This document shows positions 63,994-64,000 of a stretch of DNA of 64,000 nucleotides, one piece after another. The notes under the pieces are model-generated. The model did not search any database. It saw only the letters and a program-made list of their open reading frames with translations, and was not told where the DNA came from. How positions within the stretch are numbered: the first letter of the stretch is position 1; the number at the start of each line of letters is the position of its first letter. Source of the DNA: Saposhnikovia divaricata (lineage: Eukaryota > Streptophyta > Magnoliopsida > Apiales > Apiaceae). The DNA lies in contig CM071597.1 of the NCBI GenBank assembly GCA_036435485.1, positions 51,505,881 through 51,569,880 of the forward strand, in the 5' to 3' direction. The translations under genes were made by a program, and so were the position numbers.

Positions 63994-64000
63994 ATAAAGA

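Larger units (their letters stand above)
57107..64000 (+). mobile_element. Ty3/gypsy element D (Tekay-like), 5' half
   Basis: 5' LTR 57107-61656, primer-binding site 61661-61672, leader, an extra acidic ORF, then gag, cut by the window end. Its LTR is homologous to that of element C over its whole length but diverged by many substitutions and small indels, so it is a separate member of the same group. It is the only element in the window with long open frames in the 5' part of its internal region. Confidence 0.9.

Overview
The window is plant nuclear DNA made almost entirely of LTR retrotransposons, many nested in one another. The evidence is Ty3/gypsy and Ty1/copia protein families, LTRs starting TG and ending CA, primer-binding sites matching the 3' end of plant initiator tRNA-Met (TGGTATCAGAGC), polypurine tracts, 5-bp target duplications and MITE-like elements. 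I see no rRNA, tRNA, CRISPR or prokaryotic gene. The only likely host coding sequence is one exon of an unidentified gene, split by an insertion. The species cannot be named from this sequence; long chromovirus LTRs suggest a large, repeat-rich angiosperm genome.

Layout. (1) 1-1441: 3' part of a Tekay/Del-like LTR ('family A'), joined to the integrase of an older Tat-type gypsy element (1442-5518). That element keeps a degenerate integrase, a 2.2-kb downstream region with several unrelated tandem arrays, and its 3' LTR. (2) 5710-6428: TIR element, possibly MULE-like. (3) 6766-13130: Ty1/copia element with broken gag-pol, a 5' LTR deleted into gag, and an extra LTR-leader-gag piece after its second LTR. 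(4) 13155-27506, minus strand: family A in the order LTR - internal - LTR - partial internal, a tandem or recombinant structure. (5) 27507-27967 and 56954-57106: host gene DNA, an exon split by a complete gypsy element C (27968-56953, TSD CACTT). C is itself split in its RNase H motif by a complete family A element (36328-49815, TSD AATGA), and a MITE-like element sits in C's 3' LTR. (6) 57107-64000: 5' half of a related, better preserved element D, inserted in the neighbouring intron, with an acidic extra ORF before gag.

Function. Nothing here forms a host operon or pathway. The families share one plan: LTR promoter and terminator, tRNA-Met primed reverse transcription, then Gag, protease, RT-RNase H and integrase (plus chromodomain in A and C). 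Only D keeps long open frames, and its gag has an in-frame UAG. A and C are full-length by structure but have decayed coding regions, so any mobility would have needed proteins from other copies. Inferred order of events: A-type LTR into Tat; C into the host exon; A into C; MITE into C's 3' LTR. D entered the adjacent intron at an undetermined time.
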